A program made the translations under genes and the position numbers. The notes under the pieces were generated by a model. That model worked only from the letters and a program-made list of their open reading frames with translations. It was not told the DNA's origin and made no database searches. 64,000 bases of DNA. Source: Ipomoea triloba. Taxonomy: Eukaryota > Streptophyta > Magnoliopsida > Solanales > Convolvulaceae. The stretch spans positions 24,642,110-24,706,109 of the forward strand of contig NC_044924.1 in NCBI RefSeq assembly GCF_003576645.1, given 5' to 3'. Below are positions 48,036-59,970 of the stretch, piece by piece; position 1 is the first letter of the stretch, and every line of letters begins with the position of its first letter.

Positions 48036-48419
48036 GGATATTATGGGAACTCCACTGTTGCATCGGGTGTTGGTTAAACTGTAGGTCTATATAACCCTAA
48101 TTTATAGAATACATTCACTAGTACAAAAAAGCACATAAAACACCCACATTTAGCTACCGTTCTTATAAGAACAGTAGTGTATTCTTAAAAAAAAAACGCG
48201 CGGTGGCAATTTTGTAAATAAGTGAAGAACATTTCGCTACTGTTGTTTAAAGAAACGGATGCGGATTTAAAAAAAAAAAAACGGTCCTTGTATTCCACTA
48301 CCGTTCCTAAAGGGAACGGTAGCAAAATACATATACATTTCGCTACCGTTTCTACATGAAACGGTAGCGATGTAATTATTAAAAAAAAAAAAAGAAAAAT
48401 TAAACCAAATTGGCGAACA

Positions 48420-48735
48420 AAACACGGCCACTGCATCCGCCTCCACCATTCGAACACCGCACGCAGTGCATCCGCCTCCGCACCAACACCACTGCCTCCG
48501 CATCCACGGCCACCGCCACGGACTTCGAACAAATTCGCAACCCTACCGCCGCCGCTTCACCATCCCAAATCTGATCTGCTTCACCATTCAAACACCGCCA
48601 CCGTCGCAGCCTCCACGGCCACCGCCACCGTCACAGCCTCCACGGACACAGCGTACGCACCAGCCACCTCCGCCTCCCCCTCAGCGCCTCCGCCGCCTCT
48701 GCCTCCGCACCAGCCTCCAGATCTGCAGGTTAGTT
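48420..48735 (+). other. GC-rich exon-like segment inside the CACTA element
   Basis: A CCGCC/CCTCC-rich stretch, in contrast to AT-rich surroundings, gives proline-, arginine- and histidine-rich open frames on both strands, followed by AG then GTTAG-T run that could be a splice donor. It may be a captured first exon, but no protein family is recognisable. Confidence 0.35.
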
Positions 48736-50949
48736 TTTTTTTTTTTTTTTTTTTTTGTTAATAATATAAATATTTTGTTGTTGCTACTGTTAGGATTTCT
48801 AAATGATAATCTGGTAGTGTGAATGTAATCTTGACTGCTAGGGATAAAATGACTTGAATTTTATTGATGCTTAGAACATAAATTACTGCTGGGGATAAAA
48901 TTGATGCTTACAACATAAATCTGGTAGTGTGAATGAGTCTATATTGATGCTTAGAACATAAATTTTATCGCTATTACTTACTGGAATTAGGCATAATCTT
49001 GAGTGATGCAGTAGTGAATTAATTTAAATTCTGGAGCTGATGGATTGATAAGCTGGCAGTGTGTGATTTAATTACTGGAATTGATGATTTGTTTTGAGAA
49101 GCAGTAGGATGGTTTAATTGCAAAATGTGCTATAATACAATTGAAGCTCTTGTTGCTGTTTGAGAGGTAGTATATTGCTGCTGTTTTATTCTTATAAAAG
49201 AGAACAAAGGTGGTGGAATAGTGATTGAAGTGGTGAGAGTGGTCTGTGGAGTGGTTTCTGTGATTTAATTGCAAAATAATGGAGTTTTATGGCTGAATTT
49301 GATGAGCTAGTATTGGCCTTGTCTCAATTTAGTTGAGATTGGGCTGATTTGAGGAGGATAAATGATGGGCAGTATGGTTCATATGGAGAGGAGAATCAGA
49401 ATATTTTCCCCATTTTTTTCTTTTTCTTTTTTAATTCTATCCACCCCCTTCAATGAGGAATCTAAAAAAGACCACCTTTTCCAAATCAAATTAAAAAAAA
49501 ATCTTGAAAGAACCGATTACAGAATCCAAATACAAGAAATTTACACTAATATTTGTTTGAAACGACCAAAATCCCAGAATTAAAAAAGGATAAACCACCC
49601 CCCAAACAAAAAAGAGAACTTTCCAGAATTTTGTAACAGAAAACAGCTGAAACAAAACTGTGAGTTTCTGAGAAGCTTGAGGCTGGGGTTTTGTAGAGAG
49701 AAAAGTGGGAAAGTTTGCTACAATTACTGCCTTTTTCCCCTTGATGTATGATAAAAAGAAAAACTAAATGCCAGAAAGAAAGAAGAAAAAGATGGTCAGA
49801 TTGAGAGCATAGCTGATGATGTCTTGGTGAGATTTCTTTCTTCCATTTTTTTATTCTCTCCCCTAATATTCATCAGGTGTTTAACCATTTTCTTTTTATA
49901 CATCTGCTGGAAATTTTTCATTTGTGTTGGAATCACCTTTGAAAGTGTTTCAGGGTTCAGGGTCATACACTGAATGGTTTTAGAGACTCAAAAGAACAAA
50001 CTCTCAATGCTGCGTCTTCTGGTACTAGTTTCTGCAAACTGTCTAAATCATCTCTGTATGTTTATGTTTATATCCATTCAGTGGATATGCTCTCATTTTA
50101 CATGATATTTATGACTTAAGACTCTTATAAAACCCATAGTCAACTTGTATCTGAAATGATTGGTTTTGATTAAATGGCTTTTCTGTAAGTTGTGTCTTTT
50201 TCTCTGGTTCCAAATAATACATATACTCCTATCTGTTTTCCTTTTCAGAGTATATATATTTTGAACATATTAGGTTAGTTTGACCTTTCCATTATTAGGA
50301 ATCATAAGTTTTTCTCTTTCCAACACATGCATCTTTAGTCCTTTTTTACTCTAAATCTGTTTTGATTTTTTTAAAATAAATAAATTCAATACAGTTTTAT
50401 TAATCTTCAGTTTTTTATGCAGAGATAAGTTGCGTGCAAGGATTACATTTATGGCGTAATAGTTCATCTCAAATAAATGATGAGCTCTATAAAGGATATC
50501 GGAAAGGGAATTCTGAGAAAAAGATAAATGAGATAACAGCAGGTTTGTTTGGCAGGAACTGCTTGCATGTCTCCTTGCAATAACCATGTTATTCTCTCTA
50601 AAAGGCAGCAGTTAATTTTCCCTGCTAGATTTTCCTAAGCTGCATACATTCACCCTAGTAACAAATTCTTTAAATTCAATACGTAAGATGATATTTTTTA
50701 ATCCATGATTCCAGATTAATGGTAAAAGATAATTTCATTCAATATTTTTTTATGCTGAAAACCTCATAAAATTCTTCCTATCACCCTCTTTTTATTTTTT
50801 ATTTTTATTTTTTTTAATGTGTATGAGCTGATAGATCAGGCTGTAAATTTATATGGTATACAGTGAATCATCAATGCCCTTTCATTTCTTTTATTAGATT
50901 TGGCTTTATTTTGGTAGTTCAGTAAACAACTTCTATTTTTGGTTCTTTG

Positions 50950-51480
50950 CTTAGATATGTCTCCAAATTTATCAAGAAGCAAGAGAGGGAGGTTCTACGT
51001 GAAGACCTCAAATTCACCAATCTGTATGTGAAAAACTTCGATGATGATCTGACAGACAGAGGATCACTTAAGAGAGAAATTTTCAAAATATGGGAAGGTC
51101 CACAAGGCTATCATTATGAGGGATGAAAAGGGAAAGTCTAGAGGCTTTGGCTTTGTAAATTTTTATTCACATGAAGATGCTAAGAGGGCTGTTGATGGTC
51201 TGAATGGTGCATTACTTGGTACACATTGGCTTATATCTTATATCTTATGCCATGATTTTTCATATTTGATACTGCATTAAACTGATCATTCTCCATCATA
51301 CTAGGTTGATATGTAATGCTAATTTCTTGTACATCTCAGGATCCAAGCAGCTGGTTTTCGTAACTTCAGCAAAAGATCATGCCTCATGATGATGGTGTCA
51401 GTAAGGGATTTGGCTTTGTGAGTTTTTCCAAATTTCAATCCTGGAGATGCAAAGAAGGCTATGGATTCACTTAATGGTAA
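50950..51480 (+). pseudogene. Captured fragment of a poly(A)-binding protein (PABP) gene
   Basis: Exon-like text YVSKFIKKQEREV leads to RRM text FTNLYVKNFDDDLTD and, after a frame change near 51062-51090, KVHKAIIMRDEKGKSRGFGFVNF (RNP1 motif KSRGFGFVNF) with EDAKRAVDGLNG. A second block at about 51400-51476 has SKGFGFVSF and GDAKKAMDSLNG of the following RRM, again with frame changes. GT/AG-like borders remain near 50955 and 51220. PABP has four RRMs; pieces of two adjacent ones are present. Not translatable as a whole. Confidence 0.82.
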
Positions 51481-52323
51481 AGCTATTGTGCTCATTCGTC
51501 TCAATGTGTATTTGTGCCTACTGATGATTTGATTTTCTAATTTTAGTTAATTGTTTATAGGAACAAGTTGTAATGGAATGTTCTTGTATGTGGCCTTATA
51601 TATTTATATATTGTGGATTGAAGTGTGATGATATAAAGTATTATGTTTTGATGATAGTATTGTGTTTAAGTGTGATGATTTAAAGTATTGTATTAGTATA
51701 AAGTTTGATAATTTTGTGATGATATAAAGTTTAATGGTAGTTTGATAGTATTAAGTAGTGTTGATGATAATATTGTGTTAAATATAGTATGTTATATGAA
51801 TTTTAAGTTGTATATAACAAGTACACTAATTAAAAACAATTAGGGATTTAATTAAAATAAATAAAATATTAAAAATATATAATTATCCGCTGCCATTCCA
51901 AGAATGGTAGTGGATAATTATATATTTTTTTTAAAAATTATTGATCATTCGCTACCGTTCCTAGCTAGAAACGGTAGCGGATGACTTAATATTAAAAAAT
52001 AAAATACTAATTCGCTACCGTTCTAGTGAAGAACGGTAGCGGATGATCAGACTTTTCGCTACTGTTGTACAATAGTAGCGAAAAGTCAATGACATTCAGA
52101 GACTGTGTCATCCGCTACTGTTGTACACTAGTAGCGAAAAGCCTTTTACAACAGTAGCGGATGTGCAGTTTTGTACTAGTGATTACACATTATCCTCTCC
52201 AACAACAACGTTGCTACAACTCAATGCCTGAGCTAGGTTTCTTCTTCTAAAGAGCAACGCTGCTACAACTCGGTGTGAGCTAGGTGTCTTCTTCCAGAGC
52301 AACGCTGCTTCCTCCTCACCAAA

Positions 52324-52876
52324 ATGGGTGATAATTCTTCTTCTTCCCAACAATCAAATCGGACAGTGCATCATTATGGTGAGTTAATATCAATTCATAA
52401 TTGTAGTTTTTGTGGGCAAGTGTTAAATTTGAAAACTTCGTGGACAAATGATAATCCGAGGAGAAGATATTGGGAATGCTCACGTTCAAATGTAAGTTTT
52501 TTTACGTTAGTGCGTGGAAAAAATCAATTTTCTTAAATTATGATGTTAAAATTCTCAATTTTATGTACAGGGCAGTGTGTTTGGATGTGGATTTATAAAA
52601 TGGTTTGATCCTCCAATGTGCTCAAGGTCGAAAAAAATTATTCCAGGACTTTTGAGGAGAATAAATCGAAATGAAAAAGAAATTGAGTCACTGAGAATGA
52701 AGATAAGAGCAGTTGGTAGTAAAGGCATGAGTAGTGGCAAATCAAGTGTTAATTTGGTGTTTACTGTTAAAGTAGTGTTGATTTGTACAATAATATTAGT
52801 GTTGGCAATGTGTTATTATTTTTGTTCTGTATCAAGGGTTGAAGTTAGGGGAAGTAGAGTTAAAATGTTGGGTTGA
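52324..52876 (+). CDS. Small GRF-type zinc finger protein with C-terminal membrane segment (two exons)
   Basis: Exon 1 is 52324-52491 and exon 2 is 52571-52876, joined by a GTAAGT...TACAG intron of 79 bp; the product is 157 residues and fully open. Exon 1 has CSFCGQVLNLKTSWTNDNP-RRYWEC and exon 2 GCGFIKWFDPPMCSRSK, together the GRF zinc finger (C-x2-CG, TSWT, NP-RR, C, C-F-W-DPPMC), which in other proteins binds nucleic acid. A basic helix with heptads follows (LLRRINRNEKEIESL), then a hydrophobic segment of about 23 residues (VFTVKVVLICTIILVLAMCYY). The start codon is the first in frame after a stop-rich leader. It is divergent to the transposase gene within the MULE, like an accessory gene; whether it has any role in transposition is unknown. 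Confidence 0.8.
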
Positions 52877-53322
52877 TATCCTATTAAATGTATGGTTTAT
52901 CAAGGTTGAATGAAATGGTTTATTTTCTTGGTTTATATATTGCAAAGCAATAAAATGGTTGAATGATATTGCAAAGGAAAGCAATTTTTTTTTTTTTGAA
53001 GGCAAAGGAAAGCAATTTTATATACTGCTTAGAATGATATAACTGAATGATACTGCAAAGGAAAGTAATTTTATATACTGCTTAGAATGATATAACTGAA
53101 TGATACTGCAAAGCAAAGCATGTGTTCATTGCAATAACATAGTTTCATAATCCACTTCAAATTACTACAGCTTCACAACAAACAAAAATTGCAATAGACT
53201 ATATAATCAACAACTTGAGTTTCCATGGAACTTCAACAGCTAGACAAAAGCATACACACAACATGGATCATTACAGTTTCACATGTTATAACAAAATACA
53301 AAAACATATGTTCTAGGAACCA
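52877..53322. other. Convergent spacer between the two MULE genes
   Basis: It holds the 3' ends of both genes. A segment with GCAAAGGAAAGCAATTTTATATACTGCTTAGAATGATATAACTGAATGATACT is partly duplicated in tandem (53004-53110). Nothing else was recognised. Confidence 0.5.
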
Positions 53323-56300
53323 TTACTCTATGTCTATTGGCTCTTTAGAGTTTCCATGTAACTTCAACTTGAACATAAATCTAGTGTAGTACTTCCTGCT
53401 GACTTTAGATCTAGATGATGTTAACCCCAATGATTTCTTCTTTCTGATTTTCTTCTCAGACACAGCCTCAGACACATGCTTTCCTACCCTTTGTTTTTTT
53501 TTTTCTTTTTTTCTTTTTTTTTGCTTTTGGAGGGGGTCCATAGATAGCATTGGTATTGGCAACTGTAATAGCAAAAAAAAAAAAAACAAACAAAAAACAG
53601 ATTCATTATATAGGAAAAAAATATAAGGAAAATGATCATCTATATAACAAGATCAGTTTCATATGATCACCTTCTATGCTTTCCTTCCCTACTGCTGCCT
53701 CTATATTATCACCTTCTTCCTCTAACCATTCGAATGGGATTTGAATTGCATCACATTTGTCCAACAAAGGGTCATCTATATGATAAAAAAAAAAAGAATA
53801 GTAAGGAATAAAAATTTTAATGTTATCTTAACAATGAAAAGAATATTATTTCAATTATTACCTAACAAATCTTCAAACTCAGGTTGAGTATTGATTGGTA
53901 TCTCTTCTACGTCTCCAATTTGGATTCCAGGTTCAGTGGGGATGGGTATCTCATGTAATTCTCCAGTTTGGATTCCAGGTTCAGTGGGGATGGATATGGA
54001 TATCTCATGTAATTCTCCACTTTGGATTCCAGGTTCAGTGGTGATTGGTATGTCATGTAATTCTCCACTTTGGATTCCAGGTTCAGTGGTGATTGGTGCC
54101 TCATTTACTGCTCCAGTTTGGATCCCAGGTTCAGTGGTGATTGGTGCCTCATTTACTGCTCCAGTTTGTTGTGAAAAATGACTACACAATTAGTTTTGGA
54201 ATATAAATCACCTAGAACTAAAAACATTTTATTGAAGGTATACCTGATTATTTGCTCTCAATGAACAAGTCCTCATATTATGCCCTACTTGCTTGCAAAG
54301 TGTACAATGAAGCCTCACAAATGTCCTAGAAACATGAACACCGTCTTTTGTTAGCTTTACAGGTACAGGTGCTTGGCCTCTATTTTTCTTTTGTGCACCT
54401 TTTTCCTTTGTCAACTCTCCACCAGATCTCTTTCTCAATTTCTTAGGTCTTCCAACTTTTGTTTTGTATAAGGGTGGCAATGGTGGCTCCCTTTCACTAA
54501 CAGACCATTCATCTGGTCCTGCAATGGGATGGATACAACCTTCATATGCTTTGTTATACATCTGAACAGAATAGCATGGATGCACATAATCATACATTGA
54601 TCATTTTCCATACTTCACCCAAATTGCTGAAACTGCATGCCTACAAGGGATTCATGTTAAATCCCACTTTCTACATGAGCAACTGTGTCTTCCCAAATTG
54701 ACTTGATGCTGATCCACTGACCCTGTGACTTCAAATAATGTCTCACTACTTTGATAACACCAGAATGACCCTGCTTGTTTCTCAATAACACTTATCTTAT
54801 CAATAATATTAGGGCAGATTGTTGCAGTCCATTTAGACCCCTTTTTCCTACACTCATGTATTCTAACCATGACTTGTTTCCTTAAAATCTCTAAGCAATT
54901 AATCAGTGGATTCTCTCTTGCTTCAAGGATCATGGAATTGAAGCTTTCACATATATTATTAACAAGCATATCAGACTGAGCCTTATTCTGAAAGTGTGAC
55001 CTTGACCACTCTGATGGATGCTTATCTGCCAGCCACTCAAATGCCTTCACATCTAGTTCCTTAATCTCTCATTGTTGCTGTAAAGGTATTGACTGTTGTA
55101 GCCCTTGCAGCTTTCCACAATGCATCTCTGATTGGCTGTCCAATAAACCCTGCTACCTTCATATTGCCATGTAAATGTCTAACACAAAACCTATGACTTG
55201 CACTAGGAAACACTTCTAAAAAAGCTGGTATCAATCCCTTTTGCTTGTCTGACATAAAAGTTAGATTCTCTTGATGTAAGTCATTCTTCTGCAAGTCCCT
55301 CTTCAATAAGTCTAGGAACCAACTCCAACTGTCTTTGCTCTCAGCTTCAACAACAACATATGCAAGTGGAAATATTCCTTCATTCCCATCAATTGAAATT
55401 GCAGTAAGTATCATACCCATTCTCCCCTTGAGATGACAACCATCAACACCAATGATGGGCCTACAATACTTGAAACCTACCCTACAAGCTTCCCAACAGA
55501 TGTATACTCTCATAAATCTTTTCTTACCTCCCTCATACACATCATCACTTAACTTCACAAAAAAACTTGAAGTAGGATTAGTTTTCTGGATTTCAGCACA
55601 GTAAGACCCAATTTTTTTAAAGTTATCTTCTACTTCTCATTTAATTTCTCTCTTAGCAAAAGTCATTGCTTTGTATGTTTGTCTCTTGCTTAAACTGTAA
55701 TGCTCAGAAGTCAATATTTTTTTCCTCAATTCATGCATCTTTAATTTTGAATGGTCTTGAATTTCTTTCTTCCATCTGATTGCTACTTTTGAAGAAGTTA
55801 CAAGTTTATTCTTCTCACTCCATGTGCACCCTTCATGGTTATCATTGAAGCTCAGCACCCTCCAACACAACTCATCCTTCACCCTCCTTAATGTGATCTT
55901 CCATTTGCAGCTTTCATGAGAACACACTGCTATACATCTAACAGTGTCATTCTTTATGTACTTCAACTCTTTCCCATTTGTAATTGCATAATCCAAAACT
56001 GCATCTTTAAACTGCTTTTTAGTTGTAAAGGTCCTGCCATGCCATAAAACTGGAGTATTACTCTGACCTCTTGGCCTACTACCTTGCCACACATCTTCTT
56101 GGACTTCATCATCATCACTATCAATAATTTCCCTATCATCAAATAAGTCCACATTTTCACCCAAAATACATTCTTGTCTTCTTTTTTGTTGTTCCTGATT
56201 GTTACCTCCAACCCCTCCATATTCAACATTTGCATCAGTAAATTTTTCATACTCTAAATCATCTACTTTATCAAGATGATCTTCTAAATCACTATCAGAA

Positions 56301-57233
56301 TTACTTCCCTCTTCATACTCCTCACTACTGTTCTCAGTTTCCTCTTCATCATACTCCTCAATACTATTCTCAAATTCATCTTCATCCCCACAAACAGTTG
56401 CCCTAGGAATTGTCCAAATCTCTACTTCTTTAGGTCTAACCACATAATTTGCCAAGCAACAAGTCTCAAAATCATCTACTTACTCAACTAAGCCTGTGCT
56501 ATTAATTGTAAAATACCTAATAGGATCATCCTTAATTATATCCCAATTGTAAGTACTTTTCTTGCAATGTCATGAAACCCCATTCATCTACCTCCATATT
56601 TTTAAATACTTCTACTTTCCCTGCCACATATTTTGGGGGCAAACTTTGTGGTATCCAACCTCCATGCCTTAGTTTTAAGGTGAAACAATATGAACCTATG
56701 TATAATATAATAACAAACAAAACAATGATAGTAAACAGTTTGTTTCAAAAAAGTAAATCAAATAAGCAATTAAAACCACTTTAAGCCTGCTCCCTGACAA
56801 AAACATGTGAAGCACAACATATATAAACCCTAAACAATATTAAAAGCACAGTGGTCCCCATATGACTACAAAAAAAGCATTGAGCAAATACAACAAAGCA
56901 CAGTGGTCCCCATTTTTTTACACACTGGTTCCCTAATATGCACACACTGGTCCCTTTTTATGCATACGAAAATACAAGCAAATAGAGCTTTCAAATAATT
57001 CTTAATCAGTCTAAAATTGATAAACAACAAAGCAACTCTCCACACACTGGTCCCCATTCAAAATAGAAAACAATAAAGCAACTCTCCATACTTTTAACAA
57101 AGCAAGTATCCACACTTTTAGCACTATAGAACAGTATAAATACCTGCTGCGCTTCCATTATCATTTGCCATGACCCTTTACCAATTGAATGGATTCCTCT
57201 TCGTTCGGATTTCTCTTCCACCATAGAACGCAA
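53323..57233 (-). pseudogene. MuDR-type (mudrA-like) transposase gene, broken
   Basis: Read on minus from about 57233: an N-terminal exon region near 56720-56530 (FTLKLRHGGWIP...YVAGKVEVF, the PB1-like start of plant MULE proteins), an acidic stretch, then the MuDR DNA-binding region (GRTFTTKKQFKDAVLDYAI, C-x-C-H-ESCKWKI) at 56040-55880. The MULE catalytic core follows (PIIGVDGCHLKG, MILTAISIDGNEGIFPLAY, ESKDSWSWFLDLL, FMSDKQKGLIPAF, HRFCVRHLHGN) at 55480-55160. A SWIM zinc finger (CSCRKWDLT, then IPCRHAV) and a CCHC knuckle CTLCKQVGHNMRTC near 54300-54260 come next, with C-terminal exons to a stop at 53323. Breaks: TGA at 55639-55637, a one-base frameshift near 55062, TGA near 54650 inside the SWIM finger and a TGA near 54600. 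Confidence 0.9.
53863..54180 (-). repeat. In-frame tandem repeats in the C-terminal exon of the MULE transposase gene
   Basis: Six to seven units of about 45-51 bp code for TEPGIQTGAVNEAPI, TEPGIQSGELHDIPI and similar. The GATTCCAGGTTCAGTGG core is highly conserved among units, so the array is young or homogenised. Confidence 0.9.
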
Positions 57234-57279
57234 ATAGCAGGGTAAGGGTTTAGTTTGACCACAATTTGGGGATTTTGAC

Positions 57280-57565
57280 TAGGGATGTTAGCGAACAGAG
57301 CTTTCGACAAATTACTCGTGTTCGAGCTTGGTAAGCGTTCGTTTATGTTCGTTTATTAAGGTAAACAAACATTAACAAACAAAATTTAGAGCTCGGTTAA
57401 TAAACGAACAGAGTCTGAACAGTGGTAAGCTCGTTTGCTAAGTGTTCGCGAACAAGCTTATTTGTGTTCGTTTAGTAGTGTTCGTGAACAAGCTCGTTTG
57501 TGCTCGTTTAGTAGTGTTCGCGAACAAGCTCGTTTAGTGTTCGTTTAATAATGTTCGTGAACATG

Positions 57566-57616
<51 letters not shown>

Positions 57617-57975
57617 GTTCGTGAAGATGTGAATGCAGATTATTTATTGTTCGCGAACAAATGTGTTCATGAACATGTGCAGGTGTTTGGTTGTTAAGTG
57701 TTCACGAACGTGTTCATGAACGTCAATGAACATGTTTATGAACGTGTTTGTTAACGTTTGCGAACACGTTCGTAAACGTGTTCGTTAACGTTAACGAACA
57801 CGTTCGTGAACATGTTCGCGAACGTTAACGAACACTAACAAACGCTTAACAAACGAACACGAACAGGATTTTCAAAAACCTTAACAAACGAACACGAACA
57901 CGAACACCCCAAAATCCTTAACAAACGAACACGAACAGCCTCCGTTCGTTTATGTTCGGTTCGTTAATAGCCCTA
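57280..57975. mobile_element. CGAAC/GTTCG-rich hAT-type MITE inside the MULE
   Basis: The ends TAGGGATGTTAGCGAAC and (inverted) TAGGGCTATTAACGAAC are flanked by the 8-bp duplication ATTTTGAC (57272-57279 and 57976-57983). Almost the whole 696 bp is made of GTTCGTGAAC, GTTCGCGAAC and AACAAACGAACACGAAC repeats, with an AT run at about 57570-57612. No coding capacity. Confidence 0.88.
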
Positions 57976-58059
57976 ATTTTGACAAGCTAATACGGTGTGG
58001 TGAAAATAAAAGCGGGAAATATGTTGAAATTACTAGCTTACCCTTACAGTCGCCAAACG

Positions 58060-58190
58060 TATACTGTCAAACTCGTCGGAGGACCAAAATGGTTAAAAAA
58101 ACGATAGTCGAAGGAGAAGATTAGCCAAATCAATATGAGTAGGACCAAAATGGTGAAATTAACATAGTCGAGGGACCATTTCGGTAATTT
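58060..58190 (-). repeat. Right terminal inverted repeat of the MULE
   Basis: It matches 47895-48035 inverted. Copia C protease text begins within a few bases of its outer end. Confidence 0.88.
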
Positions 58191-58194
58191 ACTC

Positions 58195-59970
58195 TATCCT
58201 CATTCGTTTATTATGAATCTAATATGTTTGAAGTTAATGCTAATACTTGGTGGATTGATTTTGGTTCAACAATCCACATTGCAAACTCTTTACAGGGAAT
58301 GCAAGATCTGAGGAAGCCGATGGGAAATGAATGAACCATCTTATCAGGAAACAAGATGGGGTCACAATTGGAAACTATTGGAACATGCAAGCTTGTTTTT
58401 TTTTTTTTTGAAAAGAACATGCAAGCTTGTTTTAAGCAGTGGTTTTGTTTTGTTTTTGAAAAAGACATTTTATGTACCAAGTTTCTACTGAAACTTGGTT
58501 TCAATATCGAGTCTTGTACCGATGGGTTTTTCATTTACTTTTCAAAACAAAAGTTTTAATATTTTTAATAAATCATCTCGTATTGGATATGGTACATTGT
58601 CTGATGGTCTTTATCGTTTACATTTACAAAACAATGTCACTTCTACTTCATTGCATATTCATTTCGATTCCAAAAGATCAAGTGTTAGTGAGAACTCCTC
58701 CATGTTATGGCACCGAAGATTAGGTCATATCTCCCATGAATGGATAAAGAGATTAGTAAATGATGGGGTACTTGATACTCTTGATTATATTGATTTCGAG
58801 ACTTATATAGACTGCATTAAGGGAAAGCAGACGAACAAGTCTAAGAAAGGTGCCAAAAGGAGTTCAAGCATATTGGAAATCATACACATTGACATTTGTT
58901 GTCCAGAAATGGATATGCCAGGTCAAAAGTATTTCATCACCTTCATTGATTATTACTCGCGATTTACTTATGTGTATTTGATTCATAACAAAAATGAAGC
59001 ATTGGATGCCTTCAAGTCTTTTAAGGCTGAAGTTGAGAACCAATGTAGGAAACAAATACAGATAGTAAGATTCGACAGAGGTCGTGAATACTAAGGTAAG
59101 TACACTGAAAGTGGACAAGCACCTGGTCTATTTGCTAAGTTTCTTCAAGAACATGGGATTGTTGCCCAATACACCATGCCTGGTTCATCGGACCAAAATG
59201 GTGTTGCTGAAAGAAAAAACTGAACGCTCATTGACATGGTGCGGAGTATGCTTAGCAACTCCAAACTTCCTAAGTTCTTGTGGGCCGAAACACGTAAGAC
59301 GACTACATATATATTAAACCGAGTTCCATCCAAGGCTATCCCAAAGACACCATTGAGTTATTTATAGGTTGGAAACCGGGTTTGCAACATATGCGTGTTT
59401 GGGGATGCCCGTTTGAGGTAAGGATATATAATCCACAAGAAAAGAAGTTGGACCCAAGGACTATTAGTGGTTTCTTTATTGGATACACACAATCCTCCAA
59501 AGGATATAGATTTTACTGTCCATCTCATTCAACTAGGATCATGGAATCAAGAAATGCTAAGTTTCTTGAAGATGACATGATTAGTGGGAGGGATAGGTTC
59601 AATGATTTGATTTCTAATCATGATCATATTGAATCATGTCCTTCTACGTCATCATATAGGTTGATAATAGATTCAAGCACTCCTCAAGATCAAACGGGTA
59701 CTGAACAACCTATTGAAGAAATTCCACGAGATGCTGATATTATCTCAACAGATCAACCAATTCAAGATATTCCTGAAGCGGTAGTTGAACCACTAACTTC
59801 TCAAAGAGATGGTAGTTCAACTTTGAGGCGATCTATTCGAGATAAAAGATCGACAATTCCTAGTGATTACATAGTGTATCTGCTCTGATGTTGGAGTCGA
59901 AAATGATCCAGAAACGTTTTCACAAGCCATAAATTGTAAAGAGTCAAATTTATGGTATGAAGCCATAAAG
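58195..59970 (+). pseudogene. Copia C protease and integrase
   Basis: Protease text is TWWIDFGSTIHIANSL with the catalytic DSG altered to DFG. After a disturbed stretch (58340-58490) integrase reads in 58495-59094: LWHRRLGHISHEWIKRL, C-x2-C zone, HIDICCPE, FITFIDYYSRFTYVY and IQIVRFDRGREY, then a TAA at 59091-59093. [19 protein letters not shown], a frame change near 59365, and KLDPRTISGFFIGYTQSSKGYRFY follow. The linker to RT runs to 59888 with stops. Confidence 0.85.

Larger units (their letters stand above)
48116..52181. mobile_element. CACTA (En/Spm) element carrying captured gene pieces
   Basis: Both ends start CACTAGTACAAAA (13 bp, inverted), and ATT is duplicated at 48113-48115 and 52182-52184, the 3-bp CACTA signature. 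Subterminal zones (48150-48370 and 51885-52160) hold repeated hairpin-forming motifs CGCTACCGTT/AACGGTAGCG and CGCTACTGTTGT. No CACTA transposase was seen; instead the inside holds fragments of a poly(A)-binding protein gene. It is a non-autonomous, gene-capturing ('Pack-type') element. Confidence 0.9.
47895..58190. mobile_element. 10.3-kb MULE inserted in Copia C
   Basis: Terminal inverted repeats of about 130-145 bp (47895-48035 and 58060-58190) both read, inward, AAATTACC-AAATGGTCCC-CGACTATGTT...TTGGTCCTACTCATATTGA...CCTCCG-CGAGTTTGAC. It contains a MuDR-type transposase gene (minus), a GRF-zinc-finger gene (plus), a CACTA element and a small MITE. A clean 9-bp target duplication was not recognised; flanks are GAAAGGTAAC and ACTCTATCC. 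Confidence 0.9.

Noticed and set aside
47895..58190. A 9-bp target duplication of the MULE
   Set aside because: The flanks (GAAAGGTAAC and ACTCTATCC) do not match; the duplication may have decayed or the TIR ends may be a few bases off.
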